The notes under the pieces: generated by a model | Seen by the model: only the letters and a program-made list of their open reading frames with translations | What the model was told of the DNA's origin: nothing | Databases searched by the model: none | Shown here: one piece after another, positions 10,051 through 23,032 of the stretch | Layout: each line of letters opens with the position of its first letter | How positions within the stretch are numbered: position 1 is the first letter of the stretch | Program-made: the position numbers and the translations under genes | Source: Conoideocrella luteorostrata | Taxonomy: Eukaryota > Ascomycota > Sordariomycetes > Hypocreales > Clavicipitaceae | NCBI GenBank assembly: GCA_032433595.1 | Contig: JASWJB010000005.1 | Coordinates: forward strand, 186,001 to 250,000 | Direction of reading: 5' to 3' | Length of the DNA stretch: 64,000 bases

Positions 10051-12761
10051 CGTTGTCAGGAGAAAGAAGTGCGGGCGAAGAATTCTTCTGCACGTGTTAC
10101 TACTGGATCTATCAGGATCATAAGTCGCGCTCTCGCCACGGTTAACTGTAAACAAAGATAAGTGAGACCGGCAGAGGGGCTTTGCGGGAAACAGCGGTGT
10201 ATAGTTGCCAAGCGAAAGCTGAATTTGGCCGAAACATGGCGTATGCAGTTTTGACGCTCCATTTCCAAGTCGACGAATAGACACGAACCTACCCACCGGT
10301 GACTTTCGCTATCGGCGAGCAGAATCCACATGGCATGCAGCAACGTTGGAAGTGACTCAAACGTGCATTTGTGTCAGATTAATCTCTTCCGCGTCCGTCG
10401 GCCGGTGCGACAGTAATGCTTTACACAATAATCACTATTTCGATATTTGTTTTGTAATGCTTGGAAGTCTTGTTCTCTAGTGCGAGTTATGGGGATAACG
10501 AGGGATTAGTGAAGTACACTTTCTTGGTAACGTGGTGCTTTGCTGTGTGTTCGCAGATTATGAGAAGGTCTGCATTTCGACATAGTACTGCCTTGTCAAC
10601 TGTTGGTGTTTTATGTTGACGTTTTCTCGATTATTTAAGAGTTACTAGAACCAGGCATACCACCCACCACCCTCGGTAGAACTTGTTGTATTTTGAAGAT
10701 GAGATATCGAACCAAGAGTTCATTCCTTCACCGACGTATTTTTACTCCAAATTCAACGGGAATGCTATTATATCCCGTCAGGATTTACTACTTAGCCGGA
10801 CCGCGCCGTGCTGACCCGCGACGCTAGGGACGGTGCGAAGCTTGGCCAAAACCTGGCCACAGCATCGTGTCCCCGTCTTGTCACCCGTCCCACGCGCCTG
10901 ACAGATTAAACGAGACATTGAGGCCCGCCAACGCACTCCACCTCTGCCTGGGATGTCTCGATTAATATGTGGACACCTTGCCGCTTTCGTGTGATCGGCT
11001 TGGAGGTGGGCACAGAGACTTCGCAGCTGGGCTAACATTCGTATAATATTTGAAACTCTGCAAACTAAAATGGAGGTCTCAACCGCGATGTAAGCTGCTG
11101 CATGGTGATTTGGGTGTGTCTCTAAACTACTGTGGAGCGTAAGAGTCTGGATCATTTCCAATGTGACCGATACTCTCCAATTGACTGAGTTGCGCTTGGA
11201 TGTTCCTGTACTTGAAAACAGAGCCGTGCTTTCCCCCCGGCTGACCTGGTTCGAGCATCATATCACAAGCTCATACCAGCTGGTGGCTGAGAAGGGTGAG
11301 ATCGAGAGTGGCAAATATAAAGGCGTTTCACTCGATTCTCCGGAATAACGTGGCGTCGCTCCTTAGCAGGGTTGCATCAGACGACGGCATATCTCAGAAG
11401 GCGATAGGATTAGTTAAGCGGATGAAACTGCTGCTACACATCATTTTGTTTATCAGCCAACACAGAAACGCCAGCGATAAATCTGATCATGTGTGGCAAT
11501 GTGTGATTTGATAACTGGATATGAGTACAAATGGTTCCAAGCATAAAAGCCTGTGGGGAGCGCAGCGCCTACATATGTTGAGATGAGACTTGCTTCTGCC
11601 AGGAAGATCAGTGCCGTAAATAGTTAGTGAGGGAATTAGTGAGCAGCTGAACCAACGGGCTAAAGGATGACTGCAGAATTTTTTCAGCTTTGCGGCGGGC
11701 ATCACGGCAATCGGAGGAAACCGAAGGAATCCGCCGGATCAGATCAGATGAGTCCGGATTCTAGGCATGAAAGGAAGGAATTCCCCGTCAGGTTGGAAGG
11801 CATCAGACATGACTAATTACATCAATTTCTATTTGTTCCTATCAATTTTCCACTGTGCGATTGCTCTAGCCTCAATAACGTAACAACATTCGCATTTCTG
11901 CCGGCTCCTAGCAGCACTGGGGGTTTGGGAATAGACAGTCAGGGCAAGGACACGCAATCGGGGTGGGGAATTATTTTAGCAAACTTATTCCCGATTGAGA
12001 GTACTGCAACACCGTGGCATGCGGGGAACAAATTATGTGACCCTTTGCAGCGTGGTTGGGTTAATTTGGCCCGCTGGTGCGTGGATATCATAAATCATTG
12101 TGCTGGGCTGATTTGCTTGAGCAGCCAGCATCTGCATGGTCTCTAATCAAGTTTAGCCTTATTCCCACTCTTCTGTCTTGGAACACTTCAAATGTCTTGC
12201 TTTTTTCGTGATTCGTGAGAAACTTTTAGTAAGACGTTTAAGGCCGCAAATGACATTGTCTAGCATGTCCAGGCTACTTGAGATATGGAAGACCATGATG
12301 TTGATATGGGGGTCGCAAAGTGATGAGCTAGCCACATACGATAGAACTTCGGCAAAGGTAGGCAATTAGACTGTACAGATTAGATTATAAATAAATGGCT
12401 TCCAGCGACTGCTTGATGAACGATGTGCTAAAGGGCAAGTGGAAATTGTCGGGCGACACTGGTCATAGTCACCGTTTTCCCTCTTAGCCGTGCATTCGAC
12501 TTGACTTTGGTGATTGTGTGTGCGATGATTGCAGGCTTGTCGACTTGTGATGCAGTGAATTTCCCCCGCATAACGCGTACGTTGACTGCACAAGGAAGAA
12601 AACAGTATAATTATTAAGTAAGTTTTCGATGATGTAGGGCAGGTGCTGCTGGTTAGGGGAATCTTATGTATATTTATTATACTAAAGAACGAATGGTTAA
12701 AATATTTCAAGGTGTAGCTCGTATATGTGTAATAAATAGATATAAACACCCAGAAAGATTC
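10051..12761. other. long intergenic region
   Basis: No supported gene. Frames between 10778 and 12770 are short, overlap on both strands and show no domains. The sequence becomes AT-rich toward the LTR at 12762. Confidence 0.55.
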
Positions 12762-12964
12762 TGTGGGTTGCACAGGGTGTGCAACAGGTGATCTAGATCA
12801 ACTGCTTCAAAATAGAATATATTCAATAAGTCAAGTAGGTTATCTAAGAAGGGAATTAAGTCAAGCTATGATGCCTACGATACCCGTATAAATAGGGTGG
12901 CCGAAAGGTGACCACGTGACGATATCCGTGCTCTTGTTGTGTGCTTGGCGGCGATATTCCAACA
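12762..12964 (-). mobile_element. solo LTR, copia-type, copy 2, with perfect target duplication
   Basis: 203 bp in reverse orientation (TGTGGGTTGC ... ATTCCAACA on the plus strand). The flanks GATTC (12757-12761) and GATTC (12965-12969) are identical, a perfect 5-bp target site duplication. The internal landmarks are shared with the other copies: GATCTAGATC, TCTAAGAAG, CCGTATAAATA, GGCCGAAAGGTGACCACGTGAC and GCTTGGCGG. Confidence 0.93.
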
Positions 12965-13455
12965 GATTCATCGTCTAATATCGTTTACTATGTCTTATGG
13001 ACGTATCGTATAATAGGAAAACATACTTAAATACTGGCTATACTATACTGGAGAATAGTATGGAAAGATAAGAAGGCAGGTAATAGTGCTTCTTTGCTGA
13101 AGATCAATGACTTGAATCCCCCCTGGCAAGAGCAACGAGGCGACGATATCGTTAAGCAATAGACAAACAAATCAGGAAATAATGCAGTATATTCGTAGTA
13201 AAACTGAATCATAACCGCGTAACGCGACAGATATGGAACGAATGATACCTAGGTAGCTCTAGTGTCTGGAAAATCTGTCGTACACAATAATTTTTCAGTC
13301 CAAAGTCCAAAATATCCTGCTGTGCAATTGCAACACTCATCATCTGTCTCCCCAGTCAAATACTGCCACCGACCCGCTTAACTTGCCAAATTCAACACCC
13401 CTGAATAGCCAGCCACATTGCTTTGTTTTTGAGTCATCTGCAGTAATGAAAGACA
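12965..13455. other. AT-rich spacer
   Basis: No coding evidence. It includes the presumed 3' region of the minus-strand gene at 13456. Confidence 0.5.
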
Positions 13456-14067
13456 CTACTTGTCAGTGGACTTGAGGGTGATGGTGAAGTCACTGGCACC
13501 GCTTTGGGAGTGTTCTAGCTGCTTTGGAAAATCGGTTTCGTCTTTGATCACCACCTTCCTCGCTTGAGCGTCCAATGCAAAATAAATAGAGCCTTCGGCA
13601 ACATATATGCCTGTTTTCAGATCTCGAACGTATATGGCCGTCGTGACGATTGACCCTCCCCAAGGCATAGTACCAACGGGCGAGAACTTGTCGAGCTCGT
13701 TGGAGAGCAGTTTAACGTCGCCAATATTAGCACACTTCAAAAGAAGCTGGTATTGTCCAGTTGGTGCTCCAGTGGTATCTTTAAATTTGACACCTATGAC
13801 GAATGTGGGCTTATCTCCGGTAGAGAGAACTTCGAAGCATTCATATTGTTTCTCCACCCCCACAAAGGAGCCTTTACTCTCCTTCCACTTCACAATAGGG
13901 ACAGGATGATTTTCGGCCCAGACCAATAGACCGCCTCCAATACCCATCTGGAACGATTTGTATTTAGTGTTGAGGACCAGATGCTGAACTTCTCCAACTT
14001 TGCATGATGTCTTGTTGCCTTTGTAGTTCTCTTCCGAGTAAAAGTCGACGGATTCAGCTGGTGCCAT
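13456..14067 (-). CDS. betagamma-crystallin-like protein
   Basis: A single-exon frame of 203 residues with no signal peptide. The first 40 residues read like a Greek-key motif: 'VDFYSEENYKGNKTSCKVG' followed by 'KYKSFQMGIGGGLLVW', with the aromatic-x-glycine spacing and later Ser/Met-Gly turn of betagamma-crystallin folds. The remainder is predicted beta-rich, with many alternating hydrophobic positions and repeated K-[S/D]-F patterns. Such proteins in other organisms bind calcium or act as structural or defence proteins; the role here is unknown. The ATG (CAACCATGGCA) is in good context. Family assignment rests on pattern reading only. Confidence 0.65.
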   Translation of the reverse strand: MAPAESVDFYSEENYKGNKTSCKVGEVQHLVLNTKYKSFQMGIGGGLLVWAENHPVPIVKWKESKGSFVGVEKQYECFEVLSTGDKPTFVIGVKFKDTTGAPTGQYQLLLKCANIGDVKLLSNELDKFSPVGTMPWGGSIVTTAIYVRDLKTGIYVAEGSIYFALDAQARKVVIKDETDFPKQLEHSQSGASDFTITLKSTDK

Positions 14068-16455
14068 GGTTGCGCGTATGAATGGTGGTGGCTTGAGCGA
14101 TGGTGTACTTTGAGTATATTGAATAAAGCTGATGAGTGAGAGAGCTGAGCTTGTACGAGCAAAAGAAAATCAGGGAGAAGCAACTGCCTTTTATGCATTT
14201 GGGAAACGACATGAACAAAGGCGTAGGATGATAACATGTAGCATAGCCGAACTGAGCGGTTGTCTTCCTGCTTGGTATCCTGGTCTGATCCTGATACGAC
14301 CATCCCTGTATGGCAATGCCTTTTCCCGGCATCAGCACCAGCAAAAATGTACAAGAGGGGGGGTTTGGAGCACACAGATCTTGATCACTAATTACTCAAA
14401 TGCTGCCAAGCTTTACCATGATCGCGACCAGACGGACTTTGTTACCGGCGGCCAAGTGAAACAAACTCGATCCTGGATCACAAATGGATCACGGGTTCTG
14501 TAGAACAAAAGTGTCACCGCGTTGTCTTAACTTGAATGATGGGATCGCTACTCCGTTATGATCTGCGAGAGTGAGCCATGTTGAGCAAAGAGTGGCTTAG
14601 CACCCAACACACGAAGACGGCTGAGCCAAGGTAAACGTCGTGCCGTCTGGGGGACAAGTCGAAATCACGACATCCCAAATCTGTGGCACTGGGTGGGGAA
14701 AATCTTTACATGTTCGACGGATTGGAAAAACGCGGTGCGGGAGCACAATGGGCTCACCCTCGTAAGTCGACGATCCGACGACGCGCCGATTTTAATGAGC
14801 GGTGATCGTACTCTGGCAATACGGCAAGCTCCAATCATAAGCAAACCAGCCGTCTCGTCAGCGGGCAATGCAATCACCATGGACAGTCTTTCGATCTTGG
14901 ATCACGCCGGAGGATCACCCTTCGTGTTCTGATACGAGGGCTGGCCATCCCATCTTCTCTGCGGCCGTGATGCACCAGGGCTGGCATCAGCGTGTTCAGC
15001 GACCAAGTGCCAGCAAACGCGGCAATTGGCCATCCCCTGCCCACAGCAATGTCTGTAAATACACGGAATGCATGATTGCACCTTCCCATATATTCTTGTT
15101 GAGGGCCATCCATCACAGCCCGTTTGAGGTCCTACTTCCGTTGGATCTGGGAATTCCCCCTCCACCCTGCCAAGCTCGAGGCGCGCGCGCAGCCCTCATT
15201 TCGAAACAGTCCCGCCGTCTCAAATCGCCCGCGCCGTCCTCGCCGTTGAAGGGCCAATGGCAACTGACACTTGTGCGCGTTACGTGAATCATTTGCATTT
15301 GGAAATGACTTCATCGAAATCGCCTGAACGTGCGCCGCACCTTTCTGTGCTTTATTCGATGCTCTGATTTCAACCCCCTCCGCATTGTGCTAGCGGACAA
15401 TAAGCGCGCTAACCCCATTGAGCTCGCCGACGCCGCTGCCAAACGCGCCCTTCCACGCCGGCTTTCGTCCACTGGGACAAAGTACGGCGTATACGGCCGC
15501 ACATAACCGTGACTCACGCGGGACTAGTTACACGCATGCATCGTCAGTCGAACCCTTCTAGACAACTTCTCTCGGCGAGCCCAATTGGGACGTGAATGTA
15601 TCTCTCGGTGGACAATGGTAAAGCAGCTAACAACTGCTACGTTTGATGGCATGGTGTGTTTTCGTGATGCGGGTGGATTTCCAATCCCCTCGGCTGTGAC
15701 AAATGCATGGCTTCCCAACCACTCATAACTGAATGAGCCGCATGACGCCTACAAGGCGCCGCTCGTCACGAAATCGTGGATTGTTAAGCATCGTACCAAA
15801 TCTGTACATACACCAGTCCCAACTACCCCTGTCAGCCACATTCAGCCCTGCTTTGATAATCAGCTCGTTGGCCGGCCGTTGACGGGAAACGTGTCAGAGA
15901 CGCCATTCACGCGAAAGCAACGGTCACGGCTGATTAGCAATGTCAACGGCGAAGAAGGTCATTCTCCATTCTCCGCGCCGCACCTGTTCGTGACAATGCC
16001 AGAGATGCTGCCCGTTGCCGGCGGCTGGACCACGGCCAGTGACTGGTCTTGCCATTTCGATATCGGGATGCTCGAAACCGCCCATGTAAGCTACGGATTC
16101 AAGGTGGTTGCGGCGCAATTGAGGCTATTCTGAGATGCAGCTGTGTTGGCCGCCTTTGCATTAATACGAAGCCATCGCCCACATGCGCAGCGTTGGAGCT
16201 CATCACCGGTTAAAAATAAACATCACACAGTCAAACCATTTCAATTCACCAATCCTGCTATCAATACTCCGTACACATCATTTCATTTAAATTGCAACCT
16301 CGAGGAAAAAAACAAACCTGGAATAGCCCACCAACAATCTCACCGTGACTCACTTCACACTTACGGCCGCCCCCGCAGCTCCAGCTTCCCGGATACATAC
16401 ATAACCAGAAGCTACCCCTCGTGAAAACTTCTCTTTTCCTAAAACCCTTCTTATC
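14068..16455. other. intergenic region upstream of the WD40-like gene
   Basis: No supported gene, although several 60-160 codon frames exist on both strands, overlapping in conflicting phases. The part from 14650 to 16200 is GC-richer than other spacers, which is why it has chance frames. The last 200 bases (C/A-rich, with CACATCA and CCTCGAGG) look like a promoter and leader. An exact TACTCCGTA lies at 16265-16273. Confidence 0.5.
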
Positions 16456-17594
16456 ATGTAAGTCTCCCACAGTCCCCAACAACCCGACATTGTAGCTTTG
16501 CCTTTGTTCTTCCAACGGATGTAGCTAACATCAACGCCAAAAGGTCATCGTCATCACTGACACTTACACGGCGCTACCAGCGTCTCGGCGCCAAGACGGA
16601 AATCACGTCCGTCGGCATCTCCCCTGGGCCATCCACCTCAGCCTCTGCCTTCACCACATACGCCACCCCACAGATTGGACAGACATGGATCGACTTCTTT
16701 GACCTGTCGACACAGCGGGGGTACACCAAGGCCACGGGCTCTCATGCGACCCTCGGCCCTGCAAGCGCGGGAAAAAACCGCGTAGCTACGTTACGGGATT
16801 GGACCGTGCAGCTCAGCCAAGGGGTCGAGTATCACCATGGAAGCACGGTCCTAATTCGTGACTTCGACGCGGGAAAGACTGTCGTCGAGCTAAAAGAGGC
16901 TGTCACGAAGCCAGTAGTATGGAGCAGAGATGGAATTGCCCTTGCGGCAGGCGAGGGCAAAGGCAGAATGGGCGTCTGGGACGTCCGCACCGGAGCCAGA
17001 GTCGGCAGAGTCGTCAGCCACATTGACGAGGTCATTCACACGGCCTTTATGCCCGACCACAAGCTGGTGACGCTTTCACGCGACGGAACTATTCGGATCA
17101 CGGACCCAAAAACAGCCAAGACCGTCATGAAGCTCGAAATCGAAGGCACTGGCTCTACCAACCCCCGACTCTTGGCTGTATCGCCCAACGGACGGAGCAT
17201 TATTTCCCTATGGGGCACCACCATGCACATCTGGCTCCCTCAGGTAAACCACCTCACCTCGTACAACTTGAACACCACGCGCACAGCCGAAGGCTGGCCG
17301 ATTTGTATCTCAGATGACACCCGCTGGATGCTATGCCGCACGGAGGACGGCTTTGACATTGTTGACGTCGCCTCCGGGACGGTGGTTTGGGAACGTCGCG
17401 AGGAAGGTGGAGTAGCCACCATGGTCACTGCTGCTTCCTTTTCGGCCGACAATCAACTTCTCTTGCTGGGCAGAATGAACGGCATTGTGGAGGTGTGGGA
17501 CATTCGTGAAGGATCAGTCCAGAAGCGCACCACCAGCGCCTTCGGAGAGCCCAGTCTCCCGAGCGGCTCACGAGACAGCAAACGTGGGTTTTAA
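16456..17594 (+). CDS. WD40-like beta-propeller protein; start codon split by an intron
   Basis: Model join(16456..16457, 16544..17594), 350 residues. The only ATG (16456-16458) is followed directly by TAAG, so it cannot be translated unspliced. Its G is also the G of a perfect donor GTAAGT. Removing 16458-16543 (branch GCTAACA, acceptor AAAAG) rebuilds ATG from AT + G and opens 'MSSSSLTLTRRYQRLGAK' in frame with the whole downstream ORF. The body has repeats such as 'MGVWDVRTGARVGRVVSH', 'LVTLSRDGTIRITDP', 'LLAVSPNGRSIISLWG' and 'GIVEVWDIREG', typical WD/YVTN blades, so a protein-interaction scaffold is likely. An alternative 3' end exists: a further intron 17584-17642 (GTGGGT...TTCGCAG) would add an exon to 17746 and give 381 residues. 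Confidence 0.8.
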
Positions 17595-17746
17595 TGGAGC
17601 TATTTCGGACGACTGAGTAAAGTTTGCCATTTGATTTCGCAGCAGCAGTGTTTGTTATATCCGGTCGCGACTCATTCAACATCATGAGTCAATCCCCTAT
17701 CCACTGCAACAAAGGCACGACGAACACAATAAAACAAATGGGTTGA

Positions 17747-18412
17747 ATACAGTGTTTTCTCTTAAGGAAAAGTCACTAGTGCTAGGAGACTAGGTTAGGA
17801 TTGTGAAAATGGGCTATTTATTATAGGTGGACGTCGGCGGATTGTTGAGTTCAACATCACAGGCACGAATTTAGCATTATCGTAGTACCTCGCGTCAACT
17901 ATTTGAGAATTTGCATACCTTAGCGAGCGAGTACATATTTTTGAGATACCGTATGTGTCGATCGTTAATAAAAGAAAATTTGGCATTTGAATAGAGTACA
18001 TAAGTGACTGCGTCGCGTGTCGGACGTTCGCACGGATGAGTGAGCGGCCACTAAAGCCTGTGGGTTGACGGTACGGTACCAGCCGCTTTACAACTGGAGG
18101 CAAAGAACTAAAGACATGCCGCTGCACCACAACTATTTTTGAACATTCGACAAGCTAAGAAGCCGTCTTTTGTGCATCTCATATACAATTTTCATTGCTC
18201 TCCTTTTCAGCTTTTTGATCATTATACGCAGCGTCCGTCGCAGCATGTTGGACGGCGACGAGGTAGTACATGCCCGAGGCGCTCAATGGGGAGAATGGAA
18301 TAATGGCGAACAGCAACACAGCAAGCAGTCTCGTTGGGAGTATTGCATATTCGTCTTGATGTTCTTCATTTCTTGGTCTTCCATCTCTGTCTCTCTCTAT
18401 TCGTCGCTCCTG
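17747..18412. other. short intergenic region
   Basis: No supported gene. It probably contains the 3' ends of two converging transcripts, the WD40-like gene and the HET-like gene. Confidence 0.5.
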
Positions 18413-21400
18413 TTAAGCACTACCTACCGCACCATCAGTGGATTCTTCCTCTGCTGGCACCGTCGCATGTGCTCCATCCCACCACCTCTTTCTCCCTCTT
18501 TCATCCAGCAGCCAGAGACATCCCAGCAACACAGCAGAAGCAATCACAGCAATCAGATAAACTAACCACACCCTCGACGCGGGAAAATTCATTTTTAGCA
18601 CCATGCTGACCGTCATGCCTGCCAGCGACATGAGCAGTGCCCGGAGTCCGGACGCCCAAGAATCTGCTGTGTAGATTCCCACGGTCCACATTACTAAAGG
18701 CGGTCAGTATACATACCAACTGCATCTCCAGAGGGTTGCCTACATGGTATGACCATCTCCCGAAGCGTCATTAAAAGGAATACCGCGATCCGGGACGCCT
18801 GAGATAATGAAACCCAACGGTGTATTTCTGTCCCTGCGACAGCCAAGACCATAACCACGAGAAGTACGGGAACTAAACGGAGGTATATTAGTACAAAAAG
18901 GAACAAAAGCAGTGGTGATTCTTGTTCGAGATTAATTAATACCTCCAAACCTGTGCGAACTCAAAAGACAGCGTCTAATGATGAGAATAAGAGAGAGGAG
19001 GCCTGCGAAAGCTAGCGCATATCCTATACGGCCCTGCCTTGGCGCCGGCGGCGCCTCCGTGGTCAAAAATACCAAAGCTGAGACTACAAAGAAAAGTATT
19101 GGCCTACAATCCCTGAAAAATGAACGCTATGAAGAAAATTAGCTTTTAACTCGGTCGTCGCGTGATGCAATACTTACCCTCGTCTGCATCCATGTACCTG
19201 CGCCGGCTGGGACACACTCCGACATCGCGGCGCATCTTGAGATAGCTACATTTTGGTAGGCGGACAGCCATGATACCTCCATCGGTCGACCCATCTCTTT
19301 GAACGAACCAACTGCAAGTAGTAGGCAAAGAATGAACTTCAGCACTGGGCCCAGGCTTGACCAAATTTTATGGAATTGCCAAGGTGATATTGCAAGTAAC
19401 AACATTTCGACAAGGCGCGGAAAGAGTGCAAACAATAACAGGCGCGATGGCAGAGAACGTGATGGATACCATGAGCAAATCACGTCAGCGAAAAGAGGAA
19501 TCAAAATGCCGTCAGTGAATCCGGCGAGAAGTGGTAGGAGATACGACATGCCGTATCCGAGTTGTGCTGCAAGCAAGAGGGTTGGGATATAGGCTGGTCA
19601 ATCAGTTAGGGGCTGAGCTCGTGACGATAGTAGCGTAGATGAAACAAGTAACATCATACCTTTCATGATGACAAGGGGCGGTAAAAAGCGAGGAATAGAG
19701 AGACGATGAAGGAGGGCGTAGGCTACAGGTAAGGCAGCAGCAAAGGAAACATTGTACATTGTAGCGGACTGAGGGTCGATTTTGGCTTCGGTCGGACTAT
19801 ATATACCCAGGCTCATCTGAAGAAAGTAGACGTTAGTAAGAGACGTATATACAGTCGCGAAGGAGACTCACAAGAAGAATGATCATATACAGCATTTCCC
19901 CTCTCCACGGAATGACAGTGTCATCATGTCGATTCAATGGCTCCTTTCGTTTCGTGAGGTCGCTCGTGTGCGGCGTACTTAGGCATAATCTGAAACGGTC
20001 CACCCTTCTCATCCGGTCCAAGTGCTCAGTTCCAACTCTTAATACTGTCTCCCTCGCAAAAACATCCATTTGCCAGTGATAAGAGCATAATAAAGCCCTT
20101 TGCATCCCTCCCTCCTGTCCCGCAATAAACATCGCCACAGGCGGGTCACGGGCATAGAAGTGAAGGACTGTCATCATATACGTATCCACAAGCGTGAAGG
20201 CATGCTTGCCGTCGAGTTCCATCTGAGGAGTCTCATTCGGCTCCTGTGGATCATCTAGAAACTGTGCACCGGTACTCGTGGATGTGAAACGGTTGTGGTT
20301 ATGGCCCCAAAGATGGCGCTCGATGGTAGCTGCGTCGACATGTCCCTCAATGCCGATAAGATGAGCCTTGATGGGATTTTGAGTGTTTTGCCGAGATTTG
20401 AGATACAGTGCAGGCAAGAGTAGTGCGGCGATGATTGGCAGGCCAAAGATGAGACTGACCAAAATTTGGGCAGGGATAAGCGCTGGGTTTCTTTGGCCAT
20501 GGTCGGAAACGGTCTTAAGGACCAGAACTTGAATTACGACGATAATTGATGCCATTCCAGAGAAAATCATGAGCATCAGAAGGGTATTCCATGCCCACCC
20601 ACTAGCTATTTCTCCCGAAGTCGCTGATGCGCCAAAGCCATCCCATTGAATGTTGGCTCCGTACATGCCATCAACTAAAATAGTATCACCTCCCATGACT
20701 TTGGTGATTTGGCCGCTCGGACGCACGTCGCTGATCTTTGCCCCCCAAGTATCGCTTGTATGAAACCACGGGCCATTTTCCTCCTGCGGAAGTAAGCAGA
20801 TGAGTCGACTGAGAAAGTCACCACCATCGTTGGCGAGTGAGAGTCGTGCAAATGCTTGGAAACCAGAATCCTCTTGACGTACGGCTGGCCGTTGACCGTG
20901 TGGTAGGAGGCCCATGATGGCATATGCAACATCCCCTGAGCTGAATTGTTTGGTCCCGCGTCGTGAAAAGCATGCAAGCGCCGTCTCTATTAATCGAAGT
21001 GATGTGAGTATGGCGGACCCTTCGTAATGGTTGACCAACTCCTTTACAGCATCAGCATCAACCCAAGCCCGCTCGGCAAAATTACGTTTCGCCAGAGCAA
21101 TAGGATATGAATCATCGCCGAAGGTATACAGCTTCACTCTGTGCTCGCCTGGACAAAGCAACAGCTCAGGCAACGTCCACAGCCGCGAACCCCAATGGCG
21201 GAGCCATTTTGTCCTGTTCTCCGATCCATGACTTGCTATCAAATCTTGACCGGACATCATGGCATCGACTTTCTCAGACGCAAGCGGCCCAATAGCAATA
21301 ATCATGGAGTGCGCAGCACGCACAACATCACAGATGCGATATACGTCGTCACTTTTGCTAATTGACCTAGCTTCTCCGTCTTTGTCCCGGACGCATTCAA

Positions 21401-22435
21401 AGTCGATCCAAAAGGCTTTCTTGCCAGCTTTCTTTGCAGCATCGATTCCCCATCGCAGTAGAGTACGTCGATCTTGCTCTGCAAGCCGTCTATTCGCTTC
21501 GCGGGTTTCCTCATTTGGATAGTCATATTTGCTAATTTCTTCATCTGTAGAGACCCTGAACTGTTCCCGAGTGTAGGAAACGAAGACAAATTCAATGTCA
21601 ACATTGTCTCCATGCTCTTTGATGAACCGAGTTACGCTGATGGTTTCGTATATCTCCTTATCGTAGTCTTGGATGAAACATAAATACCGCGGTCGTGATG
21701 CGGTACCCTGATCACTAGACTCAATCCATATCGCCCGATCGCTATGGTTCGTTTCGTGAGACGCTACTACCGGATGGGAGTCCAATGGAATGCCGTCAGA
21801 ATAATTGCGTATTGCTTGATTCGGCTGTTCTATCTGCGAAGGATCGGACGACAAATTTTGAGGAGTTGTTTGCCAGCGCTCCGTCTCTCTAGACACATTA
21901 TCTTTGAGAGTGCGGACAGCGTCATACCGTTGATCGACATTTGTTGTTATGGTCGATGTTTCCTTCAATCGATAAATGTTTTGGTTTTGGGATAAGGTGT
22001 AGATTCCGCTCACGTGGACCTGATTGCTAAAATGAGCATTTTACGTTGCGCGTTGGAGACTTGCAGTTGGATAGATGATCATACCAAAGTGCATAACAAT
22101 GGCCAAGCTACAATATACTTCAGCAATGCTGTGCCTACCAAAATTGCTCGATGCTTTCGCCCATGAACCCCGCTCTCCAGCACCGGAGACCAGATCCAAT
22201 AGCTGACCTTTGCCAACAGTGATGCTGTGGAACGTGGCTTGTCACGGCGCAGCCATCTCGACGTCTGCGGTAGACGGTGCGAGCTCTCGAAACTTTGCAA
22301 GACCAAGGGGACTAATTTGCCGTCGGAAGGTCGCACATGTAGGAGGTCCGAGGAGAACGGTTCAATGCAGCTGCCTGTGTCTTGGGCTTCGCGGTCGCGT
22401 TCCTCGGCGGGACTCTGTGACGATGCCATCTTCAC
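18413..22435 (-). CDS. HET-like polytopic membrane protein, seven exons
   Basis: Model complement(join(18413..18693, 18744..18872, 18943..19126, 19178..19593, 19660..19816, 19872..22019, 22085..22435)), 1221 residues; every junction keeps phase and most donors are GTGAGT/GTAAGT/GTATGA-like. Residues 1-120 are a charged head ending in a hydrophobic stretch. About residues 225-480 form a divergent HET-type domain: 'KAFWIDFECV', 'DDVYRICDVVRAAHSMIIAIG' and 'SRLWTLPELLL' replace the classic W-[IV]-D-x-x-C, IY-x-x-A and WxxPE elements. A membrane pair follows near residue 600 ('LLMLMIFSGMASIIVVIQ'). 'HAFTLVDTYMMTVLHF' and 'GMQRALLCSYHW' are also typical of this fungal family. The last ~400 residues carry about ten further membrane segments. 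Some databases mislabel relatives as 3-hydroxyisobutyrate dehydrogenase. A role in incompatibility or signalling is inferred. Confidence 0.8.
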
Positions 22436-23032
22436 CTACAAGCAAATAGGCCTACACAAGTTGATGTGGCGAACGAGCCAAACATCATGGTATCTCTATG
22501 GCAAGAAACACAATGACGTGAAGAGAATTTTGCTTTTGAATGTTGATTGTTGGGAGATGGCGATGGCTGCCTGCGCCACGGAGCTGCACGTCAGCAAGAC
22601 GTGTTGGAGATCTAAAGATAGAAGGTGGGGCGAAGGGACTAAGGCCGGTGTACGTCGCGAATTGGTTTGGTACTGGGGAATGACGGAGTAAGCGCCGCCT
22701 AATCCGACTTGTACAAGACTGTTGTCTGTAGGGGACGTCTCTAGTGGAGTTTAAGCTTCACTCACTACATGATTAATACTTACTGGAGCGTACCTTTCTA
22801 CACGATCACGTGAACACGATATGATTTTCCGATAGTCTCGCTCAATGTCCATGAGAGTCTCATTTGTCACAAATTCATGATTGAGATACGGGCTAAACTT
22901 CCATACTGAGATTGCATTAGGGTCTATGCAACGTTGGGAGTAGGAGTGTGACATATATCGAGGCTACGCAAGAAAGATTTATGAGGTACGAATTTTGTCT
23001 TTTTTCGAGATCTCGCCAAGGCTATGTGCCCG
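22436..23032. other. upstream region of the HET-like gene
   Basis: The presumed shared 5'/3' region between two minus-strand genes. The plus-strand frame 22227-22691 is a shadow of the first exon of the HET-like gene plus leader. No feature supported. Confidence 0.5.

Noticed and set aside
14650..15720. Cluster of 60-140 codon frames on both strands
   Set aside because: They conflict in phase, lack domains and arise from locally higher GC content.
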